Assembly: GCF_039696035.1 (NCBI RefSeq)
Contig: NZ_CP155567.1
Coordinates: 1,476,001-1,540,000, forward strand
Source of the DNA: Microbulbifer sp. SAOS-129_SWC
Lineage (GTDB): Bacteria > Pseudomonadota > Gammaproteobacteria > Pseudomonadales > Cellvibrionaceae
Direction: 5' to 3'
DNA: 64,000 nucleotides
Positions 8,467 to 17,649 of the stretch are shown here, piece after piece. How positions within the stretch are numbered: position 1 is the stretch's first letter; every line of letters begins with the position of its first letter. A model generated the notes under the pieces. The model did no database searches, had not been told where the DNA came from, and saw only the letters and a list, made by a program, of their open reading frames with translations. Made by a program: the position numbers and the translations under genes.

Positions 8467-9888
8467 ATGGCCGTGGAAGCTAAAGAAGCGGAGTATCAGG
8501 CGTTTGATATCGCCGTTGTCGGCGCCGGCCCGGGCGGTTATGTGGCGGCGATCAGGGCGGCACAACTGGGTATGCGAGCCGCCATTATCGAGAAGCAGCA
8601 TATGGGCGGGATATGCCTGAACTGGGGCTGTATCCCTACCAAGAGCTTGCTGAAGAGCGCCGAGGTTTACCAGTCGATTCTCAAGGCCGGTGAGTATGGC
8701 CTGGATGTCAGCGCCGGCGATGTGGATATCAGTAGGGTGGTGCAGCGCAGCCGCGATATTGCCAGCCGCCTGAGTGGCGGAATCGATTACCTGATGGATA
8801 AGAACCGCATCAGAGTCATCCGCGGTGCGGCCCGTCTGTCCGGCCCGGGTGAACTCGAAGTCTGTGAAGCGGGTGTCGTTACCCACCGTGTCACGGCGCC
8901 TCATATCATTCTGGCAACCGGCGCCAGCCCCCGGGTAATCCCGGGTATGGAGCCGGATGGCGAAGTAATCTGGACCGCCAGGGATGCGATGACACCAGCG
9001 CGTTTGCCAGAGTCACTGCTGGTGATTGGCTCCGGTGCGATCGGCATCGAATTTGCGAGCTTCTACCGCAGTTTCGGTACCAAGGTGACGGTGATCGAAC
9101 AGCTCGACCGTATCCTGCCCCAGGAAGATCGCGATATTTCCCGAGCGGCCTTGGGCTATTTCAGCAAGCGCGGAATCGACTTCTTTACCGGCGGTACGGT
9201 CGAGAGCCTGAAAGTGGAAAATTCAGCGGCCAGCGTGACCTGGAAGACGGCATCCGGAGAGTACCGCGGTACTTTTGAGCGCGTGATCCTCGCGGTAGGC
9301 GTTACCGCCAATACCGCGGGCCTTGGCCTGGAGGAGCAGGGGGTACGTCTGGAGCGCGGCCAGGTTGTGGTCAATGAATGGTGCGAGACTTCCGTCAGCG
9401 GGCTCTATGCCATCGGTGATATGACCGCGCCACCCTGGCTGGCACACAAAGCCAGCCACGAAGCGGTTCTCTGCGTGGAAAAAATTGCCGGGCAACCGGA
9501 TCTTGAACCCCTGGATCCCCTGGGTATCCCCGCCTGTACCTACAGCGCTCCACAAATCGCCAGCGTGGGTATGACCGAGCAGCAGGCACAGGCAGAGAGC
9601 ATTAAGTACCGGGTCGGCCGCTTTGACCTACAGGCATCGGGTAAAGCCCAGGTCATTGGCCAGACCGAGGGGTTTGTCAAAACCCTGTTCGATGAAGAGA
9701 CCGGCGAACTTCTCGGCGCGCATATGATCGGTCCAGATGTGACCGAGCTCATCCAGGGATATGTCATCGCCCGCAAGCTGGAGAGCACGGAGGAGGAATT
9801 GTCGCAAACCGTTTTTGCGCATCCAACGATGTCGGAAGCCATGCATGAATCGGTACTTGATGCCTTCGATCAGGCAATTCACAGCTAG
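8467..9888 (+). CDS. lpdA: Dihydrolipoyl dehydrogenase (E3)
   Basis: 473 residues, the flavoprotein that reoxidises dihydrolipoamide with NAD+. The FAD-binding GAGPGGYVAAIRAAQLG, the redox disulfide C50/C55 in GGICLNWGCIPTKS, the NAD loop GSGAIGIEFASFY and the C-terminal H452 of FAHPTMSEAMHES are all intact. It begins 5 bp after E2 with AGGAAA as ribosome site, closing the complex operon. A second, housekeeping lpd presumably exists elsewhere; this copy looks dedicated to the island complex. The gene symbol is given for the family, not to imply the housekeeping copy. Confidence 0.92.
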   Translation: MAVEAKEAEYQAFDIAVVGAGPGGYVAAIRAAQLGMRAAIIEKQHMGGICLNWGCIPTKSLLKSAEVYQSILKAGEYGLDVSAGDVDISRVVQRSRDIASRLSGGIDYLMDKNRIRVIRGAARLSGPGELEVCEAGVVTHRVTAPHIILATGASPRVIPGMEPDGEVIWTARDAMTPARLPESLLVIGSGAIGIEFASFYRSFGTKVTVIEQLDRILPQEDRDISRAALGYFSKRGIDFFTGGTVESLKVENSAASVTWKTASGEYRGTFERVILAVGVTANTAGLGLEEQGVRLERGQVVVNEWCETSVSGLYAIGDMTAPPWLAHKASHEAVLCVEKIAGQPDLEPLDPLGIPACTYSAPQIASVGMTEQQAQAESIKYRVGRFDLQASGKAQVIGQTEGFVKTLFDEETGELLGAHMIGPDVTELIQGYVIARKLESTEEELSQTVFAHPTMSEAMHESVLDAFDQAIHS

Positions 9889-9905
9889 GGGCCAGGGGGA
9901 TAACC

Positions 9906-10331
9906 ATGACCGAGAGAAAACCTATCGCCGATGGCCTGTTCACCTGGCCGTCAGATAACCCGGCGTTACTCGGCAGTCGCTGCCGGCAGTGCAAAATCGC
10001 GGAGTTCCCGTGTAAAGCCAGCTGCCCGGCCTGCGGCAGTGAGGAAGTTGCTGTCGAGGAACTGCCGCGCCGTGGAAAATTGTGGACCTGGACGATCCAG
10101 GGGTTTATGCCCAAGTCCCCATATAACTCGGGTGAGACCGTGGATACATTCACACCATATGGTGTTGGCTATATCGAGCTGCCGGGTGCTGTGTGTGTAG
10201 AAAGCCGGCTGGTCGAGAATACCACCAGGGACCTTGCTATCGGTATGGATATGGAGCTGGTCATCGAGACGTTTCGTTATGACGACGTGGGCAACGAGAT
10301 CGTTACCTTCGCTTTCAAGGCGGTGAATTAA
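9906..10331 (+). CDS. DUF35 zinc-ribbon/OB-fold protein, partner of the thiolase-like enzyme
   Basis: 141 residues with an N-terminal rubredoxin-like zinc ribbon (C26, C29, C40, C43; CRQCKIAEFPC then CPACG) and a C-terminal OB-fold, the layout of DUF35 proteins. These form complexes with thiolase-like enzymes, for example the Ltp2-type aldolases of steroid side-chain breakdown and acyl-transferases of polyketide pathways, where they shape the acyl-CoA channel. It sits between E3 and the thiolase-like gene, consistent with such a complex. Ribosome site AGGGGGATAACC precedes the ATG. Confidence 0.85.
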   Translation: MTERKPIADGLFTWPSDNPALLGSRCRQCKIAEFPCKASCPACGSEEVAVEELPRRGKLWTWTIQGFMPKSPYNSGETVDTFTPYGVGYIELPGAVCVESRLVENTTRDLAIGMDMELVIETFRYDDVGNEIVTFAFKAVN

Positions 10332-10444
10332 ACAGTAGAGCCGTGACTCCGGCATCATAAGTCATTCCGCGCTGGCGAATATAAACCTACCAGTGCGCAG
10401 AAGAGAGTCGGCACGCACAGCGTAAAAATTGGCAGGAAGCATCC

Positions 10445-11587
10445 ATGGACGTAGCAATTGTTGGCATAGGTATTCATCCGTTTGGAAGAACTCCGGAGCG
10501 CAGTGGATTACAGCAGGGGGCTTTTGCGGCGCGACTGGCACTCAAAGACGCCGGTGTCGAGTGGCGCGATATGCAATTCGGCTTCGGTGGCAGTGCGAGT
10601 GCCGGCAGTGCCGACGCCCTGGTTAACGAGTTGGGGCTAACCGGAATGCCCTTTATCAATGTTGCCAATGGGTGTGCCACTGGTGGAAGTGCCCTGCTGT
10701 CAGCTTATAACGCGATCAAATCTGGCGAATACGATATCGGTATCGTGGTGGGCTTCGACAAGCATGACCGCGGTGCCTTCAATGCCGATCCGCGTCAGAT
10801 GGGAATCGGGGCCTGGTACGGCGAAACCGGACTGATGCTGACGACGCAGTTCTTTGCCATGAAGATCCAGCGCTATATGCATGCATTCAATATCAGCGCA
10901 GGCACCTTGGCTAAGGTCGCCAGCAAGGCGTTCAGCAATGGGGCGAAGAACCCCAACGCCTGGCGTCGCGAGGAGATCAGCGAAGAGGAAATTTTAACCT
11001 CGACCATGATCAGTGACCCGCTGACAAAGTTTATGTTTTGTGCCCCGGGAGAGGGGGGCGTGGCACTGGTTATTTGCCGTGCAGACCAGGCGCGGCGCTA
11101 CACCGACAGGCCGGTTTACCTGAAGGGTGCTGCGCTGCGTTCTCGTCGCTACGGTTCTTTCGAAGTTTTTGCACCCTCGCAGGCGTTACAGCAGGTCGAC
11201 GGGCCAACCGTCGACACATCGCGGGCCGCGTTCGATATGGCCGGAGTCGGTCCCCGGGACATCGATGTCCTGCAGCTTCAGGATACCGAATCCGGCGCTG
11301 AAGTGATGCACATGGCGGAAAACGGGTTCTGTGAGCACGGGGAGCAGGAAGCATTGATCCAGGCCGGGGAAACCGCTATTGGCGGCAAGCTGCCGGTCAA
11401 TACGGACGGTGGCTGCCTTGCCAGCGGCGAACCGATAGGCGCCACTGGCCTGCGGCAGGTCTATGAAACCTGCCTGCAGTTGCGCGGCGACGCCGGCCCG
11501 AGGCAGGTCCCCAATAATCCCAAACTTGGTTACACCCATGTATACGGCGCACCCGGTATCAGCGCCGTGACCATTTTGCAGCGATAA
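10445..11587 (+). CDS. Thiolase-superfamily (SCP2-type) enzyme, possible aldolase
   Basis: 380 residues of the lipid-transfer/SCP2 thiolase family. The nucleophile-position cysteine is C77 in ANGCATGGSALLSAY. The C-terminal motif reads GCLASGEPIGATGLRQ, so the usual GHP histidine of thiolases is replaced by glutamate, and the final block is HVYGAPGISAVTILQR. With a DUF35 partner immediately upstream, this could be a retro-aldolase or an acyltransferase instead of a classical thiolase. AGGAAGCATCC precedes the start. In an acyl-CoA pathway it would remove a side-chain fragment; that is inference. Confidence 0.85.
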   Translation: MDVAIVGIGIHPFGRTPERSGLQQGAFAARLALKDAGVEWRDMQFGFGGSASAGSADALVNELGLTGMPFINVANGCATGGSALLSAYNAIKSGEYDIGIVVGFDKHDRGAFNADPRQMGIGAWYGETGLMLTTQFFAMKIQRYMHAFNISAGTLAKVASKAFSNGAKNPNAWRREEISEEEILTSTMISDPLTKFMFCAPGEGGVALVICRADQARRYTDRPVYLKGAALRSRRYGSFEVFAPSQALQQVDGPTVDTSRAAFDMAGVGPRDIDVLQLQDTESGAEVMHMAENGFCEHGEQEALIQAGETAIGGKLPVNTDGGCLASGEPIGATGLRQVYETCLQLRGDAGPRQVPNNPKLGYTHVYGAPGISAVTILQR

Positions 11588-11601
11588 AAGAGGAATTCTC
11601 T

Positions 11602-12987
11602 ATGAGCGATACGGTAGAGCTTACCGCGGAAAAGATCACGGCCCGCAACCCCTCTGACAGCTTTCAGGACCTGCTGAAAATCGAAACGGTGGAAGTGCCA
11701 CCGGCACTGCTGGAGAGTACCGAGACCTATCTGGGATCCGAGGATATCTCCACCGACCGGTATACCTCGCGGGAGTTCTTTGATCTGGAAGTCGAGAAAG
11801 TGTGGCGAAAGACCTGGCAGGTCGCCTGTCGCGAGAATCGCCTGCGCAAATCCGGCGATTATTATGTGTACGATATCGTCAACGATTCCATTTTGCTGAC
11901 CCGCACCGAATCGGGCGAAATCAGGGGCTTCCACAATTCCTGCCTGCATCGCGGTCGCGCGTTGAAGAAGGGCGCGGGTAACAGTGACCACCTGCGCTGC
12001 CCGTATCACGGTTGGTCGTGGGATCTCGATGGCGAATTTCTGGGTGCACCCTGCCAGTGGGACTTTCCCCACGTTGACAAGGCGAAGGCAAAGCTGCCGC
12101 AAGTGCGTGTTGCCACCTGGGGTGGCTGGGTCTTCATCAATATGGATGAGGATGCGCCATCGCTTGAAGACTACATGGAAGTGCTGCCCGAGCATATGAA
12201 CCAGTGGAAGCATGAACAACGCTTCGTCGCATTACATATTGAAAAAGTCATCGCGTGCAACTGGAAGGTCGCTTTTGAAGCGTTCATTGAGTCCTACCAT
12301 GCTCTGGCCACTCACCCGCAACTGATGCCATTCCAGGGGATCGATAACTCCCAGTACGATGTATGGGGAGACCATGTCAGCCGCACGATCACCGCTTATG
12401 GTGTTCCCAACCCGGCTCATGCGGACCAGTTCACCGAGCAACAATCGCTGGATGCGATGATGGAGCTGATCGGTGTGCCCGACCGCCCGCAACTGGCGCC
12501 GGGACAGACCGCGCGCGAGAAATATGCCGAACTCAACTTGCCGGTGGCCAGTCAGCAGGCAGGTGAGGACCTCAGTGGAAAAACCACAATGTCGGAGTTG
12601 ATGGACTCGACGTTGTACTCATTGTTCCCGAACTTCGCCCCGTGGGCTGGACAGGGCACGGTAATTACCTATCGGCATCGCCCGAACGGTGATGATGTGG
12701 ACAGCTGCATCATGGAAATCTTCTTGCTGACCAGGTATCCGGAGGGGGAGGAATCCCCGCCGGATGCAGCGACTTTCCGCCTTGGTATCGATCAGCCCTT
12801 CAGCGAAGCGGCGGAAGTGATGGGGGCAGGGTTTGCCAACGTATTCCACCAGGATGGCGCCAACCTGCCGCAGGTGCAGAAAGGCCTGAAGGCATCGAAA
12901 AAGAAGGCGGTTACCCTGGGTAACTACCAGGAAGTACGTGTTCGCCACTTTAACCAGACCCTGGAAAAATACATAAACGCGAAATAA
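11602..12987 (+). CDS. Rieske non-haem iron oxygenase, alpha subunit (first)
   Basis: 461 residues. The Rieske [2Fe-2S] ligands are C114, H116, C133 and H136 (CLHRGRA... RCPYHGW, Cx1Hx16Cx2H). The mononuclear iron histidines are H233 and H238 (ESYHALATH), and the acid that bridges the two centres is E230 where many enzymes have Asp. An additional acidic candidate lies in FHQDGANLPQVQ. No beta subunit, ferredoxin or reductase gene is adjacent; the enzyme would need them from elsewhere or be an alpha-only oxygenase. AGAGGAATTCTCT precedes the ATG. It belongs to the same + strand run as the thiolase-like gene and probably hydroxylates a ring or allylic carbon of the pathway substrate. Confidence 0.9.
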   Translation: MSDTVELTAEKITARNPSDSFQDLLKIETVEVPPALLESTETYLGSEDISTDRYTSREFFDLEVEKVWRKTWQVACRENRLRKSGDYYVYDIVNDSILLTRTESGEIRGFHNSCLHRGRALKKGAGNSDHLRCPYHGWSWDLDGEFLGAPCQWDFPHVDKAKAKLPQVRVATWGGWVFINMDEDAPSLEDYMEVLPEHMNQWKHEQRFVALHIEKVIACNWKVAFEAFIESYHALATHPQLMPFQGIDNSQYDVWGDHVSRTITAYGVPNPAHADQFTEQQSLDAMMELIGVPDRPQLAPGQTAREKYAELNLPVASQQAGEDLSGKTTMSELMDSTLYSLFPNFAPWAGQGTVITYRHRPNGDDVDSCIMEIFLLTRYPEGEESPPDAATFRLGIDQPFSEAAEVMGAGFANVFHQDGANLPQVQKGLKASKKKAVTLGNYQEVRVRHFNQTLEKYINAK

Positions 12988-13018
12988 TACCAATACTACC
13001 GATTGCGTGGGGAATGCT

Positions 13019-13795
13019 ATGAAAGATCTGTTCCGGCCCTTCAGTCTTGAGGGCAAAGTGGCACTGGTGACCGGTGCGTCCAGCGGTCTCGGGTTGCATT
13101 TCGCCAGGGTGCTGGCACAGGCCGGCGCAAAAGTAGCGCTGGCGGCAAGGCGTTCCGGGCTGCTTGACGAAGCCTGCGCGGAAATAGAGGCAGAGGGTGG
13201 CGAGGCGCTTCCGGTTAACATGGACGTCACAGATTCGGCGAGTGTGCGTGCGGCATTCGATCAGGTCGAAGCCCGCTTTGGGCATGCCGACATCGTTATT
13301 AACAATGCCGGTATTACGATTCCGAAGTTGTTGCTGGATCTTGATGATGAAGACTGGGGCAATGTGATAGACACCAACCTGACCGGCGTTGCCTTCGTTA
13401 CCCGGGAAGCGGGCAAACGCCTGGTGGCGGCGGGCCAACCCGGCAGCATCGTTAATATCGCATCAATCACTGCCGAGCGGGTGCAGAAGTTTCTTTCCAA
13501 CTACTCGGCAGCCAAAGCCGCGGTGGTGCATCTGACCAAGGCAACCGCGCTGGAGTTTGCCCCGCATAATATCCGCGTCAACGCGCTGTGCCCCGGCTAC
13601 TTTAATACGCCCCTGAACAGCGAGTGGTTCAAGACTGAGGGCGGGCAGGCCCTGATACAGCGAGTGCCGACAAAGCGCATCGGTGAGCTGCACGAATTGA
13701 ATGGCCCGCTTTTACTGTTGGCATCCGATGCCGGCTCGCTGATGACAGGTTCTGCCGTGACTGTAGACGGTGGCCATGTGCTATCGGAGCTTTAG
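13019..13795 (+). CDS. Short-chain dehydrogenase/reductase
   Basis: 258 residues of the classical SDR family: cofactor loop TGASSGLG near residues 17-24, NNAG motif in DIVINNAGI, catalytic YSAAK in SNYSAAKAAVVH, and the C-terminal MTGSAVTVDGGH. It would oxidise or reduce a hydroxyl/keto group with NAD(P). I take ATG 13019, preceded by TGGGGAATGCT; a GTG frame from 13007 would add four residues. It begins 31 bp after the Rieske gene, an arrangement typical when the dehydrogenase acts on the oxygenase product. Confidence 0.88.
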   Translation: MKDLFRPFSLEGKVALVTGASSGLGLHFARVLAQAGAKVALAARRSGLLDEACAEIEAEGGEALPVNMDVTDSASVRAAFDQVEARFGHADIVINNAGITIPKLLLDLDDEDWGNVIDTNLTGVAFVTREAGKRLVAAGQPGSIVNIASITAERVQKFLSNYSAAKAAVVHLTKATALEFAPHNIRVNALCPGYFNTPLNSEWFKTEGGQALIQRVPTKRIGELHELNGPLLLLASDAGSLMTGSAVTVDGGHVLSEL

Positions 13796-13848
13796 GCAAA
13801 TCCGCTTTCGCGACGCAAACCCTGCCCAATCACTTAGGCTGAAAATGC

Positions 13849-15474
13849 ATGGAAAATCCAATTTACCAACAGCGGATCGATCGAGATGCGCATCTCTGGG
13901 CGAATAAGACCATCGCCGATGGCGCCTGGCACAAGGCCGAGATGTGTCCTGATGACGTGGCGATTTACCTAGAACATGAACCTGCTATTACCTTCGGGTC
14001 GATCGCCGACCAGGCTCGCCGGCTCATTACCGGGTTGCAGAAGCTTGGACTGGAGCAAGGTGACGTCATCAGCTTTCAGTTACCCAACTGGCGTGAAGCG
14101 GTCATACTGGATATTGCCGCATCCGCCATGGGTCTTGTCGTTAACCCGGTGATCCCCATCTACCGCGACAGGGAATTGCGTTTTATTCTCAAGGATGCGC
14201 GCACCAAGCTGATTTTTATTCCAGAGCGTGTCAGAAGTCTGGAATTCCCTTCGATGATCGCCCGATTGAAGGCGGAGTTGCCGGATTTACAACATATCGT
14301 TACAGTCCGTGCCGCGGACAACTATGCCGGCATGCTCAGATTTGAAGCACTGCTGGATAGCGACCCGGCAGATCTCTCCAAACTGCCGACTATAGATCCG
14401 AATAGTGTCAAGACTATTCTGTATACCTCCGGAACTACCGGTAATCCGAAGGCTGTACTGCACAGTCACAATACGCTGAGCCGTGTTATCCAGAACTCTG
14501 TTGAAAGCTGGCGACTCACTGGCGAAGATATCATGTTGATGCCGTCCCCGGTGACACATATTACCGGCTATGGATCCGGTATGGTTCTCCCGTTCATCAC
14601 GCCGGTAAAGTCGGCGTTGATGGCGCGCTGGGACGCCGACGCCGCCGTCGAATTTATCCAGCGTATTGCTGCCACCGCGAGTGTCGGTGCAACGCCATTT
14701 CTGGTGGAGTTGCTGGCGGCGGCAAAACGACATAATACAAAATTGCCGAGTATGCGCCTGTTCGCATGTGGTGGCGCTTCCGTACCGCCGAAGCTTATTG
14801 ACCAGTGTTATGACGAACTGGAAAATTGTCGCGCCTTTCGAGTCTACGGAAGTACCGAGGCGCCGGTCATTACCCAGGGTTTTGTGGGAGATGGCCAGCA
14901 GGGCCTGGCGGCCGCAACAGACGGCATGATCTACGGTTACGATATAAAAATCGTCGATGATAGCGGTTCTTCCCTACCCGTTGGTTGCGAAGGCGAAATA
15001 GCTGTTCGCGGTGCGGGGCTGATGCTGGGTTATGCCGACCCGGAGCAAAACCGGGCTTCGCACGATACGGACGGCTATTTCTATACCGGGGACATCGGTA
15101 TGTGCACAGAGGATCAAGCGATTCTGATCACTGACCGTAAGAAGGACATTATTATTCGTGGCGGTGAAAATATCAGTGCCAGGGAAATCGAGGATGTCCT
15201 GTACGAGCATCCGGGTATCAGGGAGGTGGCGGTGGTGGCAATGCCACATGAGCGATTGGGCGAAGGTGTTTGCGCCTATATCGTGCCGGTTGGAAATCCA
15301 CTATCCATCGACCTGAAGGGCGTGGCGGCATTCGCAAGTAAGGCCGGCATGGCCAGGCAAAAAATTCCCGAGCACATCGAAGTGGTGCAAGATCTGCCCA
15401 GAACCGCCAGTGGAAAAGTCAAGAAAGATATTCTCAGGAATGAGATATCCGCAAGGTTTGTCGATTGCTTTTGA
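13849..15474 (+). CDS. Acyl-CoA synthetase (AMP-forming)
   Basis: 541 residues of the ANL superfamily. The phosphate-binding loop YTSGTTGNPKAVLHSH lies around residues 195-210, followed by GSTEAPV, the YTGDIG aspartate and the hinge/C-terminal RGGENISAREIEDVLY, and the catalytic C-terminal lysine in ASGKVKKDIL. It would activate a carboxylic acid to its CoA thioester with ATP. Closest style is the cyclohexanecarboxylate/medium-chain ligase group, but substrate cannot be fixed from motifs. It lies between two SDR genes in the same run and provides the entry to the CoA-dependent steps (thiolase-like, acyl-CoA dehydrogenase). Confidence 0.9.
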   Translation: MENPIYQQRIDRDAHLWANKTIADGAWHKAEMCPDDVAIYLEHEPAITFGSIADQARRLITGLQKLGLEQGDVISFQLPNWREAVILDIAASAMGLVVNPVIPIYRDRELRFILKDARTKLIFIPERVRSLEFPSMIARLKAELPDLQHIVTVRAADNYAGMLRFEALLDSDPADLSKLPTIDPNSVKTILYTSGTTGNPKAVLHSHNTLSRVIQNSVESWRLTGEDIMLMPSPVTHITGYGSGMVLPFITPVKSALMARWDADAAVEFIQRIAATASVGATPFLVELLAAAKRHNTKLPSMRLFACGGASVPPKLIDQCYDELENCRAFRVYGSTEAPVITQGFVGDGQQGLAAATDGMIYGYDIKIVDDSGSSLPVGCEGEIAVRGAGLMLGYADPEQNRASHDTDGYFYTGDIGMCTEDQAILITDRKKDIIIRGGENISAREIEDVLYEHPGIREVAVVAMPHERLGEGVCAYIVPVGNPLSIDLKGVAAFASKAGMARQKIPEHIEVVQDLPRTASGKVKKDILRNEISARFVDCF

Positions 15475-15496
15475 TTCAGGACCAGGGAGACAGCGC

Positions 15497-16252
15497 ATGG
15501 GTAGCTTGGACGGCCGGACCGCGGTGGTGCTCGGTGCATCGGGGAGCAAAAATTTTGGCAGTGAAATTGCGCGCAGGTTGGCTGCTGCGGGGGCGAAAGT
15601 CGCTGTAGCCGGGCGCCGCAAGGAGCCGTTAACTGAGCTTGCCAACCAGATCAATGGCCTTGCAGTACCCTGTGATGTGACTGAAGAGGACCAGATACAG
15701 TCCCTGTTCGACCGGGCGCTGGAGGAGTTCGGGCATGTGGATATTGCAGTGAACTCGGCCGGCATGCACGCGGGTGGCCGGATCGCAGAACTTGATGCGG
15801 ACAGTATTCGGCCCACGCTCGAGACAAGCTTTATTGGTGCCTTACTGTTTTTCAAATGGGCGGCCGCGGCGATGAGGCGCGGCGGATCCGTAATCACCAT
15901 TTCCTCTCTGACGACGCGGATACCCGGGCCGGAGCTGGCAGTTTATTCGGGCGCCCGCGCCGGAATCGATCACGCGATGAAGGTCGCCGCAGTCGAATAT
16001 GCTGAACAGGGGGTTCGCTTTAACTCGATTGCCGCGGGTCTTATTCAGACAGATATGACCGCGCCGTTTTTCAGCATGGATGCGTTGATCAATGCCTACG
16101 TCCATGATACACCAGCGGGGCGTATGGGTACGGTACAAGATATGGCCGAGGCGGTACTGTTCCTCGCAGACAGCCAGCGCTCCGGATTTATCAATGGCCA
16201 GGTACTCGACCTTTCAGGGGGCCAGCAGATGGGGCACCTGCCGCGCTTCTGA
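15497..16252 (+). CDS. SDR-family protein with Lys-to-Arg change in the active site
   Basis: 251 residues with SDR fold features: VVLGASGSKNFGSEIARRL at the N terminus, NSAG at VNSAGMHAGG, serine in ITISSLTT and C-terminal FINGQVLDLSGG. The catalytic YxxxK appears as Y150-S-G-A-R154, so the usual lysine is arginine, and the glycine motif is also irregular. It may still bind cofactor but with altered chemistry, or be a partner subunit. ATG 15497 follows CCAGGGAGACAGCGC. It closes the + strand run and ends 61 bp before a strong hairpin. A reading error is unlikely to explain a single clean codon change, but reads would tell. Confidence 0.82.
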   Translation: MGSLDGRTAVVLGASGSKNFGSEIARRLAAAGAKVAVAGRRKEPLTELANQINGLAVPCDVTEEDQIQSLFDRALEEFGHVDIAVNSAGMHAGGRIAELDADSIRPTLETSFIGALLFFKWAAAAMRRGGSVITISSLTTRIPGPELAVYSGARAGIDHAMKVAAVEYAEQGVRFNSIAAGLIQTDMTAPFFSMDALINAYVHDTPAGRMGTVQDMAEAVLFLADSQRSGFINGQVLDLSGGQQMGHLPRF

Positions 16253-16313
16253 TAATTACCTCGGCAGGGGATTATGATCGACCGTTGCAGTGGTGGGTTA
16301 TTGACACGGAAAC

Positions 16314-16349
16314 GGACAGGAACAGGGGCCTGCCGACCTGTTCCTGTCC
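16314..16349. terminator. Hairpin between convergent genes
   Basis: A 13-bp perfect inverted repeat (GGACAGGAACAGG at 16314-16326 and CCTGTTCCTGTCC at 16337-16349) with a 10-base loop separates the converging SDR and P450 genes. T-tracts are weak on both sides, but position and stem strength fit a bidirectional terminator. Confidence 0.7.
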
Positions 16350-16392
16350 TGCTTTAAGTACCACTGGAAACTCTTCCTGTGGCCCGCTCACA

Positions 16393-17649
16393 TTACCTGT
16401 CGATGATCACCGGAATTTCCTTCAGACCGCGCAAGAGCAGGTGCGGCATATACTCAAGTTCTCCGGGTTTGCACGCCAGGCTAAATCGGGAACTGTTGCC
16501 AAGCAGGGTTTCCCAGGCAATGATCATTTCCAGCTTTGAAAGATGCTGGCCGATACAGACGTGCGAGCCAAAGCCGAAGGCGATATGACGGTTCAGATTG
16601 GGCCTGGAAATATCAAACTCAAGTGGCTTCTCGAATTTGCTCTCATCGTGATTGGAAGAGAAATATTTCAGTAGCACCATACTGCCTGCGGGGATAAGGA
16701 CGCCTCCGAGTATGTAGTCTGACTTGACGACACGCCACATATTCGAGGTGGGCGAGGCAAGCCGTAGCGTTTCCTCAACCAGGTTGGGTATCAGCGAGTG
16801 ATCTGCACGTATTCGCTCTTGCTGTTCGGGGTGCAGGCAGAGCTGGCGCATGCCTTCGGCCAGCGTTGCGGTTGTGGTTTCATTGCCTGCCACCAGGAAT
16901 TGCGTGCAATGCGATAGTTGCTCTTCAATGGTAAGCGGCCGGCCTTCATAGCTCGCATGGGCAACGAGGTTCAGCAAGTCCTCCCTGGGGTTCGCCCGTC
17001 GCTCATCCAGGGCTTCGGCAAACCAATCGTATTCGTCTTTGAGTCCGGCGTGCGCCGCGAGAAGTGTTTCCTTATCACCCAGCTGGGAAAATACCGTGAC
17101 ATTGTCGACGGTCCATTTGAAGGCCAGTTCGCGCATTTCTTCTGGCATTCCCAGTACGTGCATGATGACTGACAGTGGAAAAGGGCGGGTGAATTGCTCA
17201 ATGAAATTGAAGGGCGTGCCGATAGGCAGGCTATCGAAAAGGGCTGAGGACCTCTCTTTAATCCATGGACGATATTTGGCCAGTTTTTTTGCCAGGAAAA
17301 AATCCTTGAGTTCATCGCGGTAGATTCGATGTGGCGGATCATCAATCGTCAGCAAGGTACCTTTGCCAAGATCATAAGTGCGCCCCATGGCCTCGGCAAT
17401 ATCCTCATCGATCGAATCATCGGCGCCCTTGGCAAGGGCAAAGTCGTTGGAAAATATCGTGGGGTTCTTATGCGCTTCGCGCACCAGGTCGTAGGTCGAC
17501 ACGATAAACACTCCGGAGGCGGGATCCCGGTGCACCGGCGCCTGCTCTCGCAGTGTCTGGTCAAAGTGATACGGACATTTGAGTATTTTGTCGTCAAACA
17601 GCGCCATACCCGCGAGAGCACTATTTTCATCAATCACTGCGTCTGTCAT
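16393..17649 (-). CDS. Cytochrome P450
   Basis: 418 residues of a soluble bacterial class I P450. The haem-binding loop is FGFGSHVCIGQ with C365 as thiolate ligand; the I-helix oxygen-activation motif is AGNETTT, and the K-helix ExxR is EETLR. No ferredoxin or reductase gene is adjacent. The ATG at 17649 has GGGAGAAGCGGT in front. The perfect 20-bp palindrome lies 47 bp upstream and covers the likely -35 of its promoter, so expression is probably repressed until an inducer is present. The enzyme would hydroxylate a hydrophobic substrate; which one is unknown. Confidence 0.92.
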   Translation of the reverse strand: MTDAVIDENSALAGMALFDDKILKCPYHFDQTLREQAPVHRDPASGVFIVSTYDLVREAHKNPTIFSNDFALAKGADDSIDEDIAEAMGRTYDLGKGTLLTIDDPPHRIYRDELKDFFLAKKLAKYRPWIKERSSALFDSLPIGTPFNFIEQFTRPFPLSVIMHVLGMPEEMRELAFKWTVDNVTVFSQLGDKETLLAAHAGLKDEYDWFAEALDERRANPREDLLNLVAHASYEGRPLTIEEQLSHCTQFLVAGNETTTATLAEGMRQLCLHPEQQERIRADHSLIPNLVEETLRLASPTSNMWRVVKSDYILGGVLIPAGSMVLLKYFSSNHDESKFEKPLEFDISRPNLNRHIAFGFGSHVCIGQHLSKLEMIIAWETLLGNSSRFSLACKPGELEYMPHLLLRGLKEIPVIIDR

